A stretch of 64,000 nucleotides of DNA from Alkalihalobacterium chitinilyticum (lineage in GTDB: Bacteria > Bacillota > Bacilli > Bacillales > Bacillaceae_F), in the NCBI RefSeq assembly GCF_029028005.1, contig NZ_JAOTPO010000008.1:1-64000 (forward strand), written 5' to 3'. The position numbers were made by a program, and so were the translations under genes. Under the pieces are notes generated by a model. That model saw only the letters and a list, made by a program, of their open reading frames with translations, was not told the DNA's origin and did no database searches. Positions 36,601-45,841 of this stretch are shown here, one piece after another; the first letter of the stretch is position 1, and the number at the start of each line of letters is the position of its first letter.

Positions 36601-36639
36601 CAAGCAATGGTCCAGTTTCAAGAACTGGACCATTGCTTG
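36601..36639. terminator. Perfect 17-bp hairpin, possible bidirectional terminator
   Basis: caagcaatggtccagtt pairs perfectly with aactggaccattgcttg around a 5-nt loop. Only a weak T-rich tail follows. It separates the three unknown genes from the convergent MazF-type pair. The rest of 36482-36730 holds no gene. Confidence 0.55.
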
Positions 36640-36730
36640 AATTTACTTTCAATTGATTGTTAAACTATGGTGTTCGTTAGTTTAAGTGAAGACAGTCACA
36701 ATACATATATTTTGCTCCATTTTTTTTACC

Positions 36731-36756
36731 CAAAAAGGACTGCTTACCGCAGTCCA
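36731..36756 (-). terminator. Terminator of the MazF-type operon
   Basis: On the minus strand, ggactgcggtaagcagtcc is followed by TTTTTG, 20 bp after the toxin stop. Confidence 0.85.
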
Positions 36757-36775
36757 ACTAACAAAGAGTAATCCA

Positions 36776-37111
36776 TTATTTTATTAAGTGTTCTATTTTA
36801 GTTCGAACACTATTCAATACTTCTGTGTTCACTTTGCCAAATCTTTTTCTGATAATTCCTTTTGAAAGTGTATAAACTTTGTCTGATCTAACTGCTGATG
36901 TAACTTTAAGAGTACCTTGTTCTAAGTCTTTTTGTTCAATCACGACTGAATAATCAAGGTCTTTTAATTGTGATGTAATAGCAACAACAAGAATATCATC
37001 AGTCATCTGATTATAATCATCGTTTGAAATAATGAGAACAGGACGTTGTTTTCTATTTGATAAGTCACTGAATGGTACTGGAATTAAAACAATGTCACCT
37101 TGTTTATGCAT
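36776..37111 (-). CDS. MazF/PemK-family endoribonuclease toxin
   Basis: 111-residue mRNA-cutting toxin. The N-terminus HKQGDIVLIPVPFSDLSNRK followed by QRPVLIISNDDYN is the PemK/MazF core with the catalytic Arg region (KQRPVL). ILVVAITSQ and VRSDKVYTLSKGII follow as in the family. The start at 37111 fits a GAGG ribosome site 9 bases ahead. It overlaps the antitoxin gene by 8 bp. Ends with a terminator. Confidence 0.85.
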   Translation of the reverse strand: MHKQGDIVLIPVPFSDLSNRKQRPVLIISNDDYNQMTDDILVVAITSQLKDLDYSVVIEQKDLEQGTLKVTSAVRSDKVYTLSKGIIRKRFGKVNTEVLNSVRTKIEHLIK

Positions 37112-37301
37112 CATTCCAAACCTCATCATCTATATCATTATCCCAAAAATCAATGCTACTTTCGCTCGCTTTTGTTAAATCTTCTGATAAACTTCTTTCT
37201 TTTTTTGCCTTTAAATATTCAGCAAAGTCTAAAATTTTATCTACTTCTTGTTCTGGAATTTCATCAATAATCTTGAGTAATCGTTCTTTAGCCGTATTCA
37301 T
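37104..37301 (-). CDS. Antitoxin of the MazF-type pair (DUF2281-like)
   Basis: About 65 residues. KERLLKIIDEIPEQEVDKIL followed by DFAEYLKAKKE is the pattern of DUF2281/Phd-type antitoxins that accompany PemK toxins. The acidic C-terminus (SIDFWDNDIDDEVWNDA) probably binds the toxin. I chose the ATG at 37301 because the extended ribosome site gaggtgat ends 7 bases before it; ATGs at 37310 and 37322 are possible. Confidence 0.8.
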   Translation of the reverse strand: MNTAKERLLKIIDEIPEQEVDKILDFAEYLKAKKERSLSEDLTKASESSIDFWDNDIDDEVWNDA

Positions 37302-37423
37302 GTTGTTCATCACCTCTTCCATGAATATTTTATCTAATTATATCATTTTGGATTACTTCAAACCATTGGGGTTTTAGTAAAGCTCTTCGTTACTTCAAGA
37401 AGGTACAATTTTAATGTAATATC

Positions 37424-37546
37424 TTAATTCGATGTATTCTTTCTGTATCTATCCAGTTCTTGCCTTACCTCTCTCAATTCATCCTCTAGTTTATGTACCT
37501 TTCTAACGACATAATAAAGAGGTATAAGTAAAATTAACCAAAGCAT
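37424..37546 (-). CDS. Small 40-residue membrane protein
   Basis: The frame MLWLILLIPLYYVVRKVHKL continues with EDELREVRQELDRYRKN. One N-terminal membrane segment is followed by a charged helix or short coiled coil. The ribosome site gtgaggg lies 7 bases before the ATG. Single-span peptides with a cytoplasmic coiled coil are common in Bacillus (DUF4083-like or similar), but I cannot assign a family. The rest of 37547-38040 shows no gene. Confidence 0.6.
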   Translation of the reverse strand: MLWLILLIPLYYVVRKVHKLEDELREVRQELDRYRKNTSN

Positions 37547-38049
37547 ATTTAAACCCTCACTTCCGATTATTCCTAAATTATGGACTTCAATTGTTTAATT
37601 AATTATTTCAATTAAAAGTAAATTTTTCAATTGTTTTGTTAAAGCAACCTGCTCCGCTAGTTTAAGTGTACTATTTTACTAACTCAGTATTAACCTCAAT
37701 ATATTTTAGCATAAAATACCAATAGTCTTGTGAGTTTTATTAAGGGTTTAAGTTTGATATTCAAATTGAGAACTAGAAAGATATATTTTAGTTAAACTGT
37801 ACATAGTTTTGTACCTTCATTTGCATATGTAAAGCAAGGGGACGGCACTTGTGCCTGCTTCCTACTAACCTTTCAACCGTCATAATAGTAAAAATTACAA
37901 CTGTCATAAAAGACCAATGACATCTATGTCTTTTTGAAAATGGGTGGTCGGTATATGATATGAAGCATAGTGTCAGTGTTTAGTATATTATGGGAAATCT
38001 GAAGTTCTGTTACATAGTTTTATTACATTTTAGAAATGGGGTAATTCTG

Positions 38050-39021
38050 TTGAGAGCATTCACATTACAAATTGGCGAAATGAAACCAAAGGTACCGATC
38101 TTGCAGGGAGGAATGGGTGTAGGCATTTCGTTGAGTAAGCTGGCAGCAGCTGTTGCAAATGCGGGTGGTATCGGGACGATCTCTGGGACCGGGATTTCTG
38201 TGGAAGAATTAAGATACCACATCCGAAAAGCAAGGGAATTAACCAATCACACGGGCTATATTGGGGTCAATGTGTTATTTGCGATGAATGATTTTGCTGA
38301 GAAGATGAAGGCTGCGATGGAGGAGAAAGTGGATTTTATTGTTTCAGGTGCGGGTATCTCTCGTGATATGTATGCCTGGGGAAGAGAGTATGGGGTCCCT
38401 GTCATCTCGATCGTTTCATCAGCAAAATTGGCGAGATTGTCTGAACGATTAGGTGCGGCAGCCGTTGTTGTGGAAGGAAATGAAGCAGGGGGACACCTTG
38501 GAACAGACCGCCCATTATTCGAGATCCTTCCTGAAGTGACAGCGGCCGTAAAGATCCCTGTCATCGCAGCAGGAGGAATTTTAACAGGGAAGGATCTTGC
38601 GAAGGCAAAAAGTCTAGGGGCATCAGGTGTTCAACTAGGTACCCGGTTTGTCGCCAGTGAAGAATGCGATGCACCAATCGCTTTTAAACAAAAATATGTC
38701 GATGCCAAAGAAGGTGATACGCATTTGGTGAAAACGACGGTTGGGTTACAAGGAAGAGCGATCAAAAACCGATTTTCAAGTCGAATCAGTCAGGGAAATC
38801 GACTAAAAATAGATAAATGTCACGATTGTTTGAAGAATTGCTCCTATCAATTTTGTACGCTAGATTCCTTATATCGATCGATGAACGGTGATGTTGAGGA
38901 CGGATTAGTCTTTTCTGGAGCAAGGGTTCATGAGATAAAAAGCATACTGCCAGTGAAAGAGATTATCGGGCAGCTTATGAAAGAGTATCATGAGAGTATA
39001 ACTCCAGCGCCTGTAGGGTGA
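38050..39021 (+). CDS. Nitronate monooxygenase / FabK-like flavoprotein
   Basis: FMN-dependent TIM-barrel enzyme of the 2-nitropropane dioxygenase (NMO) family, which oxidises nitronates; FabK enoyl-ACP reductases are close relatives. Landmarks: PILQGGMGVGISLSKLAAAV near the N-terminus (FMN binding), VEGNEAGGHLG (about residues 155-165), IPVIAAGGILTGKDLAKA and GASGVQLGTRFVAS (phosphate binding). The C-terminal CHDCLKNCSYQFC cluster is as in the Firmicute/Clostridia subgroup. Start TTG 38050 is chosen for its position in the family and for the GGGG site 8 bases ahead. Apparently a single-gene unit with a terminator ~230 bp later. Confidence 0.85.
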   Translation: MRAFTLQIGEMKPKVPILQGGMGVGISLSKLAAAVANAGGIGTISGTGISVEELRYHIRKARELTNHTGYIGVNVLFAMNDFAEKMKAAMEEKVDFIVSGAGISRDMYAWGREYGVPVISIVSSAKLARLSERLGAAAVVVEGNEAGGHLGTDRPLFEILPEVTAAVKIPVIAAGGILTGKDLAKAKSLGASGVQLGTRFVASEECDAPIAFKQKYVDAKEGDTHLVKTTVGLQGRAIKNRFSSRISQGNRLKIDKCHDCLKNCSYQFCTLDSLYRSMNGDVEDGLVFSGARVHEIKSILPVKEIIGQLMKEYHESITPAPVG

Positions 39022-39252
39022 TTTACGGTTACAGTGTGACGCTTCAAATTTTGTAGAGTGTATTTGTTGCTTTAAAGGCGTAATTGATAGTGAACATCGT
39101 AGAATAGACAACCAAAAGGTAGGTTCCATCCTAAATATTGAGTAATCATTCCCTTATTACAGGATCTAACCTAAATTCCAATTAAGCTGATAAAGCGGTA
39201 TATGCCGTTTTCTATTACTTACAATTTATAATCGAGATACACTTCATAAGTA

Positions 39253-39295
39253 AGAGGAGACTGTTCTATTAGAACTAGCAGTCTTCTCTTTTTGT
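39253..39295 (+). terminator. Terminator downstream of nitronate monooxygenase
   Basis: aagaggagactg pairs with cagtcttctctt, followed by TTTTG. It is ~230 bp past the stop codon. Confidence 0.8.
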
Positions 39296-39564
39296 TATTT
39301 TTTCATCAAATCATTTTAACCAGAAGCTAGAAACCAGTAATGATTATTAGTTGTTTTTATTCTTATTACCAGGAGATCACAGGTACTTAAATCTAATAAT
39401 AATATCAAAGCCGTCATGCTAAAGGTGGTCGATACAGATGAATAAAAATAACTTTGATGAGGTGTGTCTCAATGCAACAGGTAATGCTCAGAGTTACTAC
39501 GGTATGAAGTGTTGGACATGATAAATGAAATTGCTGTCAAAGCCGCTTATATATGAATGAACGC

Positions 39565-39770
39565 GATTTTTACGTCACTCAGAAGCCCTTATTTGGTTGG
39601 AAAAATCAATTTTAAAGCTGTTAGGTAACTGAGAGGCTCTTATTATCTATGAATCTCGTGAAAACCATCGTGATTTTGCTAAATAAGGGCCTCTCGAGTC
39701 CCTATGAGTGGAAAATTATTGATTTTTAGAGGAATAGAGGCTTCTCAGTGCCCTATTAAGAATGATGGAA
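39565..39770. repeat. Cluster of inverted (c)tcagaagcccttattt motifs
   Basis: Four variants of the motif occur within 200 bp, two in inverted orientation: cactcagaagcccttatttg, actgagaggctcttatt, aataagggcctctcgagt and aatagaggcttctcagt. The first also occurs at 42939-42959, at the start of the decayed LXG cassette. The rest of 39022-40163 has no supported gene. A 26-codon frame at 39438 is too weak to call. Confidence 0.6.
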
Positions 39771-40163
39771 GATGGTTGATAAAGGGATGTTGTATGACTT
39801 TTGACCATTTTGAAAATGAATATATCAACCTATGTTATCCAATATATGCCATTATCTATAATGGAAATGAATTACATTGAAGGGTACATAGGGGAAAAGG
39901 GTAAGATTTCATACGGTGTCCTTCTGTCATGTATACAAGGTACAATCTACTAAAAATAGCCACCAGATCTTGGAGTGCAAGATGATGAGAGGCTTGCGAG
40001 TTGAAGTCGATGACTCATGAGGCTCCTTGCGTTACACGTTTTACTAAAGAAGAACGGACTTTCAATAATTTAGAGCCGTGGTAACGACTCGTCCGTCAGA
40101 TTTAAGAAACGTGTTTGGGCGGTTTTGTTAGTATACAGTATCTTTTCTGGTTGGAGGTGGACA

Positions 40164-42383
40164 GTGACGAATTTAAAAGTCAATCTTTCGGAAGTGCATC
40201 GCTTTGCGGAAGAACAGAAAAGAGAAATGAATGCTCTGCGTGTAGGATTAAGGGAGGTCGAAGCGAACATCGATGAGATCTTAGCGATGGAGACGTTTAA
40301 AGGAGAAACGGCCAAGGCAGCTAAGACGTATTTTCGTGAATATCATCGAACACTCATTCGAGCATTTATCGGTCTCTTCATTCAGTTAGAAAGAAATATG
40401 GACAAACATTTAAAAGATTTTCACACCAGTGTCGACTCCGATGACCGAGCGGTGCTGGAGCAAGCCTATATAGAAGACCAAGAAGACGAAATTCAGCGGA
40501 TGTATAAGCAATTAGACGAAACTTCAAAGGATATAAATGGTATAATTAAAAGTGTCTCTGACCTAACTTTGGCAACATCTCCGTCCTTTTCACAAGTAAT
40601 TCATCGAAAAGAGGAGACCTTAGAAGTTACGTCAACCGTTACGGAGCAATTCGTAGCTTTTACGAAACGAGGGAAATCTGACCATCACCGCGTACAAGAG
40701 GCGATGACTGAAATTGAAGCGTTAATGAAGGCAGGACAAAAGCAATCTGTTCAATCTAAAACACTAGACTGGTTTCACGTTCAGCTACCCACTGTTCAGT
40801 CACTCGTACAAGAGGCGAAAAAAAATCAGGCATTTTCGGCTGTTCTTTCCAACGAGTTGTTTAGTCAGCAAGTCGCGAAGCAAATGTATCGCGCCAATGC
40901 ACAAGTCGGCGGCGTAGCATTAGGACTTTCGCAATACATAAAGAAGGTATCATTTGATGATCAACTCAGATCGGGACAAGGATGGTTTGCGCACACACCA
41001 TTAGGTCGCACTTTACTACATTTCCGCCTAGACGCAAGGTATCAATTTCTGTATTCGTTTACGACGAAGGTTCCGATGGCTGCAGTTGGCTCGTCTAGCT
41101 CTATCGTCAAAGAGAATCAAACGGCTTCGATCGCTAGTCGCTCTGTCGCTGGGGCCACCAAATCATGGTGGAACCAAACGATCACCCATCAAATCGACCT
41201 TAGTTTATTGAGAGTAGTTGCACTTGCTTTTGTAGGTATACCGTCCTTAAGAAAGAATTCTACCGTTGAATCAGCAGCAACCGCTGAAACGAAAACCACT
41301 CAAAACCCAGTTGTGAAATCGTTGAATAGCTTCAAGGAAATTGGCGACTCATGGTGGAGTGGAATGAAGGAAAGAAGTGATAAGAGCCTAAGTTCATGGT
41401 ATGATTTTTCTAATTACATATCATTGGGTTTAGTGGATGGGGCTGCAGGAACTTGGGAAGGGATGCAGACCCGTTACGGCCAATTCCGAGACGATAAAAG
41501 CATGTCTACCTTCCTACACTATGTTACTATGGGCGGAGATGAGATGGTCGTCGGAGCGTTTAACCCCGATGATCCTTTTTCAGCGGATCATTGGCTAAAT
41601 AGTCTCGGAGTATTTGGGGTTGTGGCCGGTGGTGGTGTAGCCGGAACGACAACACGAGGTGCGGTAAAAGGGCCAGGAGCGAATTCCGGCGGTCACGATG
41701 TGCTAGGAAGTAATCTAAGCAAAAGTCCGAGTGCTTCCGTTGTTACGAAAAGTGTAGATCAACTATTTAATAAGATCCCTCATGTCCAAATACAGACGAA
41801 TATTCCAAAGGTTCAACCTGCATTTCAGCCAGCGCTTTCAGGAATGCCTGGGAACATAAACGGATTCCCTCTAGATACCCATGCGTTTATGGGAGAACTG
41901 CGACGCAGCGTGATTATGAAGGTTGATGGGAATGGTGGTAATAAGGGTAGGGGTGAACTTAATAAGGATTTAGCAAAAGCTTATCTGAGGGATATAGAGG
42001 CTAAAACTGGACGAATGGTTAATAAAGAGCAGATTCATCTTATAAAAGAAGCCTTGAGAAACAAAAACTATGAAAAATTGACACCAAAAGAGACAGCTAA
42101 GCATAGAAGCAAATTTACATCGAGCTTGAAAGATAAATTGATTGCAGAATGGGAAGAAAAAACCAACCAAAAGTGGCCAAGATATACAGAAGAAGTGTTG
42201 GATAAGAATGGAGAGGTTGCTCGGAGTATCGGTCAACCGTATGATGCTCATCATATCATAGAGAACAACTTTGGTGGCCCTCATGAGTGGTGGAATATTC
42301 ATCCAGCAAAATATCCTAACGAACACCAAGCAGGGATACATGGAAAGGGATCTCCATCAGGTAAACTTTTTCCAAGGAGGTAA
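40164..42383 (+). CDS. LXG polymorphic toxin with C-terminal HNH-type nuclease domain
   Basis: 739-residue toxin, probably exported by the type VII (Yuk/Ess) secretion system and used against neighbouring bacteria. Start GTG 40164, with ggaggtgg 4 bases ahead. Residues 1-210 form the helical LXG secretion domain (NLSEVHRFAEEQKREMNALR, FKGETAKAAKTYFREYHRTL). The central region (about 230-570) is a linker shared with the cassettes downstream. The last ~130 residues are a nuclease module: DAHHIIENNFGGPHEWWNIH followed by PAKYPNEHQAGIHG, with the HH of an HNH site. The SUKH immunity gene follows 9 bp later and its ribosome site overlaps the toxin's stop. No secretion genes lie in the window. Confidence 0.85.
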   Translation: MTNLKVNLSEVHRFAEEQKREMNALRVGLREVEANIDEILAMETFKGETAKAAKTYFREYHRTLIRAFIGLFIQLERNMDKHLKDFHTSVDSDDRAVLEQAYIEDQEDEIQRMYKQLDETSKDINGIIKSVSDLTLATSPSFSQVIHRKEETLEVTSTVTEQFVAFTKRGKSDHHRVQEAMTEIEALMKAGQKQSVQSKTLDWFHVQLPTVQSLVQEAKKNQAFSAVLSNELFSQQVAKQMYRANAQVGGVALGLSQYIKKVSFDDQLRSGQGWFAHTPLGRTLLHFRLDARYQFLYSFTTKVPMAAVGSSSSIVKENQTASIASRSVAGATKSWWNQTITHQIDLSLLRVVALAFVGIPSLRKNSTVESAATAETKTTQNPVVKSLNSFKEIGDSWWSGMKERSDKSLSSWYDFSNYISLGLVDGAAGTWEGMQTRYGQFRDDKSMSTFLHYVTMGGDEMVVGAFNPDDPFSADHWLNSLGVFGVVAGGGVAGTTTRGAVKGPGANSGGHDVLGSNLSKSPSASVVTKSVDQLFNKIPHVQIQTNIPKVQPAFQPALSGMPGNINGFPLDTHAFMGELRRSVIMKVDGNGGNKGRGELNKDLAKAYLRDIEAKTGRMVNKEQIHLIKEALRNKNYEKLTPKETAKHRSKFTSSLKDKLIAEWEEKTNQKWPRYTEEVLDKNGEVARSIGQPYDAHHIIENNFGGPHEWWNIHPAKYPNEHQAGIHGKGSPSGKLFPRR

Positions 42384-42391
42384 AATAGCAT

Positions 42392-42829
42392 ATGGCTGAT
42401 TTTGAATTTATTAATGAGCTAGAAAATAAAACTTATAAGGTACCTGAAGATGATATTTTAAAAGCTGAACAAAGAATGGATATCAGTTTTCCAAGTGATT
42501 TAAAACAGTTATATTTAGAAGTTGGTTATGGTTTTATTAAAGGTCAAACTGATAATGCAATAAATAGAATAATGGGACCAGGGGCTGTAGCAGATATTAG
42601 ATTAAGAGAAGGTATTTTTGAATTTGACCCAGATTTAGATGAACTTTTTGATGATGAAGATAAACTTATTTTTTTTGAAGTAAACGAGGGTGTTTATATT
42701 TCAATAGATTTACAATTAATTAATAATCCAATATTCTATTTCGATATTCAAATAGCTGAATCGTTAGAGGATTTCTTTAAAAAGTTTCTCAATAATAATG
42801 AATATTATATAGATTTAATTGAGGATTAG
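42392..42829 (+). CDS. SMI1/KNR4 (SUKH) immunity protein
   Basis: 145-residue acidic protein that would neutralise the LXG-HNH toxin. The pattern DILKAEQRMDISFPSDLKQL followed by YLEVGYG (residues 22-47) is the SUKH signature. Further on: PDLDELFDDEDKLIFFEVNE and YFDIQIAESLEDFFKKFL. The ribosome site AGGAGG lies inside the toxin stop region, so expression is coupled. Confidence 0.88.
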   Translation: MADFEFINELENKTYKVPEDDILKAEQRMDISFPSDLKQLYLEVGYGFIKGQTDNAINRIMGPGAVADIRLREGIFEFDPDLDELFDDEDKLIFFEVNEGVYISIDLQLINNPIFYFDIQIAESLEDFFKKFLNNNEYYIDLIED

Positions 42830-42858
42830 GCTTAATTGTAGAAGAAGTAAAAATTAAT

Positions 42859-42900
42859 TGACCTTGATTGGCTATGATCTGCCTTTCAAGGTTTCTTTCT
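42859..42900 (+). terminator. Cassette-end terminator hairpin, copy 1
   Basis: accttga/tcaaggt stem with an internal ggctatgatctgcc part, followed by ttctttctt. Nearly the same sequence follows the second immunity gene (44823-44863), so it marks the end of a toxin/immunity cassette. Confidence 0.7.
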
Positions 42901-42958
42901 TGTGGAATACCTAGAATTTGTGAACTGCAATTTTTACGTAACTCAGAAGCCCTTATTT

Positions 42959-44327
42959 GGCAGGACAAAAGCAATCTGTTCAATAAAACACTAGACTGGT
43001 TTCACGTTCAGCTACCCACTGTTCAGTCACTCGTACAAGAGGCAAAAAAAAATCAGGCATTTTCGGCTGTTCTTTCCAACGAGTTGTTTAGTCAGCAAGT
43101 CGCGAAGCAAATGTATCGCGCCAATGCACAAGTCGGCGGCGTAGCATTAGGACTTTCGCAATACATAAAGAAGGTATCATTTGATGATCAACTCAGATCG
43201 GGACAAAGATGGTTTGCGCACACACCATTAAGTCGTACTTTACTACATTTCCGCGTAGATGCAAGGTATCAATTTCTGTATTCGTTTACGACGAAGGTTC
43301 CGATGGCTGCAGTTGGCTCGTCTAGCTCTATCGTAAAAAAGAATCAAACGGCTTCGATCGCTAGTCGCTCTGTCGCTGCGGCCACCAATCATGGTGGAAC
43401 CAAACGATCATCCATCAAATCGACCTTAGTTTATTGAGAGTAGTTGCGCTTGCTTTTGTAGGTATACCGTCCTCAACGAAGAATACAAAATCTTTCTTTA
43501 TAGAGCTTACGCATCCACAACGTCTTTTTCTTCGAGTGGCCTTATCGCATGTCACATCAGCAGCAGGCCCTAAATCGGAGCAAAGGCTAGAGACAGAAAA
43601 AGAAGCTATCCTAGAACAAAACAGCGTACAGATGAGTGAAGAAGAAATACGGATGATTGAAAACTATTTAAGAGACACTTCACAGTTTGTATCAGCTGAC
43701 TCGAGCGTCACACCAGTGGATTATGGCAAGCCTCACTTTGATGACTACCGAAAAGTACTCGGAAACCCTAACTCAGATGTCGGTATGTTGGCAGGTGGAC
43801 ATCTAACAACAGGGGTAACAAACTTTTTATTGGATGATATACTTACTCTGACCAACCCAGAAGCAGGTCTAGGAGAAAAAGCATTAGCCGCGGGCTTCAT
43901 ACTCGTAAAACCTGCCAAGATCGTCGACAAAGGCCTGGACTTGAGTAGAGTAAAGCGTGTAGATGGTGGGGGTAAGGGTATAGATAATGGTTATAATTAT
44001 TGGAATAAAACTACTCATTTTAAAAACATGAAAGTTTATCAAAGAGATGATATTATAAATCCAAATATGAAAGATTCACGAGGTAGAACTAACCATGAAA
44101 GAATGAAGAAGGGATTAGTCCACTTGGTCCAGATGGAAAGTCTATAAACCTTCATCACACGGCACAAAGAAATGAAAGTTCGATAGCAGAGGTTACACAG
44201 ACATTTCCATAAAAATAACAGTTCTGTAATTCACATCAATCCTAATACCATACCTTCAGGTATAAATAGGTCTGAGTTTAATAAATGGCGAACTGATTAC
44301 TGGAAAAATAGAGCCAATGATTTTTAA
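42959..44327 (+). pseudogene. Decayed LXG cassette: duplicated linker plus LHH-nuclease toxin
   Basis: Positions 42959-43475 repeat 40730-41250 of the intact toxin at about 97% identity but lack the LXG domain. Damage: 2 nt lost near 42984, an A lost near 43387 (accaaatc to accaatc), then a second toxin C-terminus with a deletion near 44118 and an extra C near 44209. Corrected, the end reads SPLGPDGKSINLHHTAQRNE followed by SSIAEVTQTFHKNNSSVIHI and NPNTIPSGINRSEFNKWRTD. This is the LHH-type HNH nuclease pattern. The frame 43434-44147 contains a pre-toxin region (YGKPHFDDYRKVLGNPNSDV). It is a silent reservoir or remnant. Confidence 0.85.
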
Positions 44328-44345
44328 TGTTAAAGGGGGATGAAG

Positions 44346-44816
44346 ATGAGTGTAGAAAATTATCAAAAAGCAAAGGAAATTATTTTGAATGAAGAAGAGA
44401 TTGCTGACTTTGTAGGAGTTCGTAAAGAAGAATTAATTAGTTTGGCTGAAGAAAGATTAGGGTTAAAGTTTACTGGTTTATTTTTTGATTATTTAAAGAC
44501 ATTTGGAGCAGGTAATTTCGGAGCACAAGAAATTTATGGAATTATTAATGCTGATTTTAAAAATTCATCAGTTCCAGACGCTATATGGTACACTTTAACA
44601 GAACGAAGGGAAATTAATCTACCTGATAATCTGCTAGTTATATATGATACTGGGAGTGACGAAATATTTTGTTTAGACTATAATCAGCTTGATGATAATG
44701 GAGAACCAAAAGTAGTATCTTTTGTTGCTGGAGTTGACTTAGAGAGTCAAACATATGAAATTATTGCTAACGACTTTGGTGATTTTTTATTAGACTTAGT
44801 TAAGCAAGAAGTATAG
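44346..44816 (+). CDS. SMI1/KNR4 (SUKH) immunity protein of the decayed cassette
   Basis: 156-residue intact SUKH protein. The signature is EELISLAEERLGLKFTGLFF followed by DYLKTFGAGNFGAQEIYGI, and later YDTGSDEIFCLDYNQLDDNG. Start 44346 has ggggg 7 bases ahead. Its toxin is broken, yet this gene is open, which fits an orphan immunity gene kept to protect against siblings. It is close to YobK-type proteins in pattern. Confidence 0.85.
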   Translation: MSVENYQKAKEIILNEEEIADFVGVRKEELISLAEERLGLKFTGLFFDYLKTFGAGNFGAQEIYGIINADFKNSSVPDAIWYTLTERREINLPDNLLVIYDTGSDEIFCLDYNQLDDNGEPKVVSFVAGVDLESQTYEIIANDFGDFLLDLVKQEV

Positions 44817-44822
44817 AGATGA

Positions 44823-44863
44823 ATAACCTTGATTGGCTATATGCCTTTCAAGGTTTCTTTTTG
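44823..44863 (+). terminator. Cassette-end terminator hairpin, copy 2
   Basis: aaccttgattggctatatgc with ctttcaaggtttctttttgg: stem aaccttga/tcaaggtt. Duplicate of 42859-42900. Confidence 0.75.
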
Positions 44864-44872
44864 GTTGGTGGG

Positions 44873-45316
44873 TAAAAGCCCGAGTGCTTCCGTTGTGACG
44901 AAAAGTGTAGATCAACTATTTGATAAGATTCCAAATGTCCAAATACAGATGAATATTCCGAAGATTCAACCTGCATTTCAGCCAGCGCTTTAAGGAATGC
45001 CTGGGAACATGAACGGATTTTCTCTAGTCACATATGCGTTTATGGGAGAACTGCGGCGCAGCTGGTTGTGAAGGTTGATGGGAATACACCAACAGTTGCA
45101 CTAACAAAAGAACAACATAATGCTACAAAAGCAGTTTATAGACAGTGGCTATATGAAAAAACTGGTAATAAGGTTTAAGGTAAAATTGATTGGCAATCAG
45201 TGTTGTCAAGGGAAATACAACAACTGACAGAAAGAATGTTTGATGCTGCAAAAGTCCACAAATCAGCCAGACAAGAATATTATAACTACTTTAATAAATA
45301 TAATTATCGGGAGTGA
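44873..45316 (+). pseudogene. Third LXG toxin C-terminal fragment, decayed
   Basis: 44873-45090 repeats 41719-41935 of the intact toxin with many changes, including a stop (gctttaagg). It then switches to a new C-terminal domain: ALTKEQHNATKAVYRQWLYE followed by KTGNKV, a stop, GKIDWQSVLSREIQQLTERM and FDAAKVHKSARQEYYNYFNK. I do not recognise the toxin domain by name. It has at least two stops or frameshifts and no start. Confidence 0.75.
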
Positions 45317-45321
45317 AGCAG

Positions 45322-45822
45322 ATGTAACAGATTAAGCAGTTGGTCACACAAATAAAAACGTTACCAAATTGTCGTATCTTTGAACATACTGGGTTACCCA
45401 TTATTGACGAAACAAAGCATATTTTACCTAATGATTTAAAAGAATTTTATAGTCTCTGTGGTGGCTTAGTTCTATTGAAAATGAGGAATATCCAATCTAT
45501 TTCGTGTCTCCTGAAAAGTTTATATTAGCAAATCCAATAATTGTGGGGGAATTATGCGAAGTAAATATTTCATCTAATTGGTATATTATCTGTAATTATG
45601 GAACGGATGAATACTTAACTATTGACCTCAATAAAGACAGGTTAGGTAAATGCTATGATGGCTTTTTTTGACCGTCATGGACTTGTAGGTGAGTCTCAAA
45701 TAATAGCCACATCTTTTACTGATTTACTAGAGCGACTATTAAATAATAAAGGTCAGTATTGGTATTGGTTAAAAGATGATTTTATCTGTCTAGGTGATGC
45801 ATATGATGAAATTGATAGCTAA
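45322..45822 (+). pseudogene. Decayed SUKH immunity gene of the third cassette
   Basis: The second codon is TAA (atg taa cag). A frameshift near 45475 breaks GGLVLL from ENEEYPIYFVSPEKFILANP. An extra T in a run of seven (45662-45668) separates DGFF from DRHGLVGESQIIATSFTDLL. The reconstructed protein resembles SMI1/KNR4 family members (LPNDLKEFYSLCGG, NYGTDEYLTIDLNKDRLGKC). Confidence 0.75.
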
Positions 45823-45841
45823 GTTATTTTATTAGAAAAAA

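Noticed and set aside
4534-37301. Genomic island inserted by an integrase at a tRNA or rRNA gene
   Set aside because: I find no integrase, tRNA gene or direct-repeat attachment sites at the borders; the island claim rests on gene content only.
43434-44147. 237-codon frame as an intact toxin gene
   Set aside because: It starts inside the linker without a ribosome site and is the frameshifted continuation of the duplicated LXG cassette; its own nuclease end is in other frames.
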